Shown: positions 13,460 to 13,492 of the stretch, one piece after another | Numbering within the stretch: position 1 is the stretch's first letter | Layout: every line of letters starts with the position of its first letter | NCBI GenBank assembly: GCA_018715105.1 | Contig: DVMG01000142.1 | Coordinates: forward strand, 1-13,492 | Reading direction: 5' to 3' | Length of the DNA: 13,492 nt | Origin: Candidatus Ventricola intestinavium | Lineage (GTDB): Bacteria; Bacillota; Clostridia; Christensenellales; Aristaeellaceae | Made by a program: the position numbers and the translations under genes | Notes under the pieces: generated by a model | The model's database searches: none | What the model was told of the DNA's origin: nothing | The model's input: the letters and a program-made list of their open reading frames with translations, nothing else

Positions 13460-13488
13460 TTGACAGGCGAGGGGAGAAGCGATATAAT
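13460..13488 (+). promoter_or_regulatory. Perfect-consensus sigma-A promoter for a gene beyond the window
   Basis: TTGACA (13460-13465) is followed after exactly 17 nt by TATAAT (13483-13488). The transcript would start near 13495, outside the window. Such a strong promoter often drives stable RNA or highly expressed genes, but what follows is not visible. Confidence 0.85.
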
Positions 13489-13492
13489 AATC

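Overview
This window looks like chromosomal core and semi-core DNA from a fairly GC-rich Gram-positive anaerobe, most likely class Clostridia in the Firmicutes. That rests on a type II MurB next to a RapZ/YvcJ-type protein, a B. subtilis YwqA-like SNF2 helicase with an N-terminal SWIM finger, a secreted protein with four PG_binding_1 repeats and Ser/Gly linkers, strong AGGAGG-type ribosome sites, and consensus sigma-A promoters, several with a TGG extension before the -10. I cannot assign a genus. I saw no rRNA, tRNA, CRISPR array, transposase, phage gene or toxin-antitoxin pair.

Layout. (1) 3-1778 (+): the 3' part of a polytopic membrane protein, probably a GT-C-like glycosyltransferase, cut by the window edge. 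(2) 1807-2826 (-): an orphan LacI-family repressor, convergent with it, with a near-consensus promoter whose -10 lies inside an imperfect palindrome. (3) 2964-4565 (-): a secreted four-repeat peptidoglycan-binding protein with a conserved-looking His/Cys-rich C-terminal domain, a near-consensus promoter and a strong terminator. (4) 4632-4951: a hairpin-rich noncoding stretch with an exact 19-nt palindromic repeat. (5) 4952-5485 (-): RNA 2',3'-cyclic phosphodiesterase (ThpR). It is divergent from (6) 5667-8954 (+), a SWIM-SNF2 helicase, and their predicted promoters physically overlap. (7) 8958-10766 (-): a YyaL/DUF255-like protein that has lost the thioredoxin cysteines and ends 3 bp from the helicase stop. 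(8) 10887-12751 (-): rapZ and murB as a two-gene operon with its own promoter. (9) 12815-13366 (-): a small membrane-anchored protein resembling one lobe of an extracellular solute-binding protein. (10) 13460-13488 (+): a perfect-consensus promoter pointing out of the window.

Functional links. murB (cell-wall precursor synthesis) and rapZ (a nucleotide-binding regulator) are co-transcribed. The peptidoglycan-binding protein and the membrane protein at the left edge are also cell-envelope genes. The helicase, ThpR and LacI genes look independent.

I do not see a multi-gene novel system. The points most worth following up are the uncharacterised C-terminal domain of the peptidoglycan-binding protein (spacing reminiscent of L,D-transpeptidases), the active-site-less DUF255 protein, the overlapping divergent promoters with a 70-nt A-free leader before thpR, the hairpin/repeat cluster at 4678-4883, and the truncated solute-binding-like protein.
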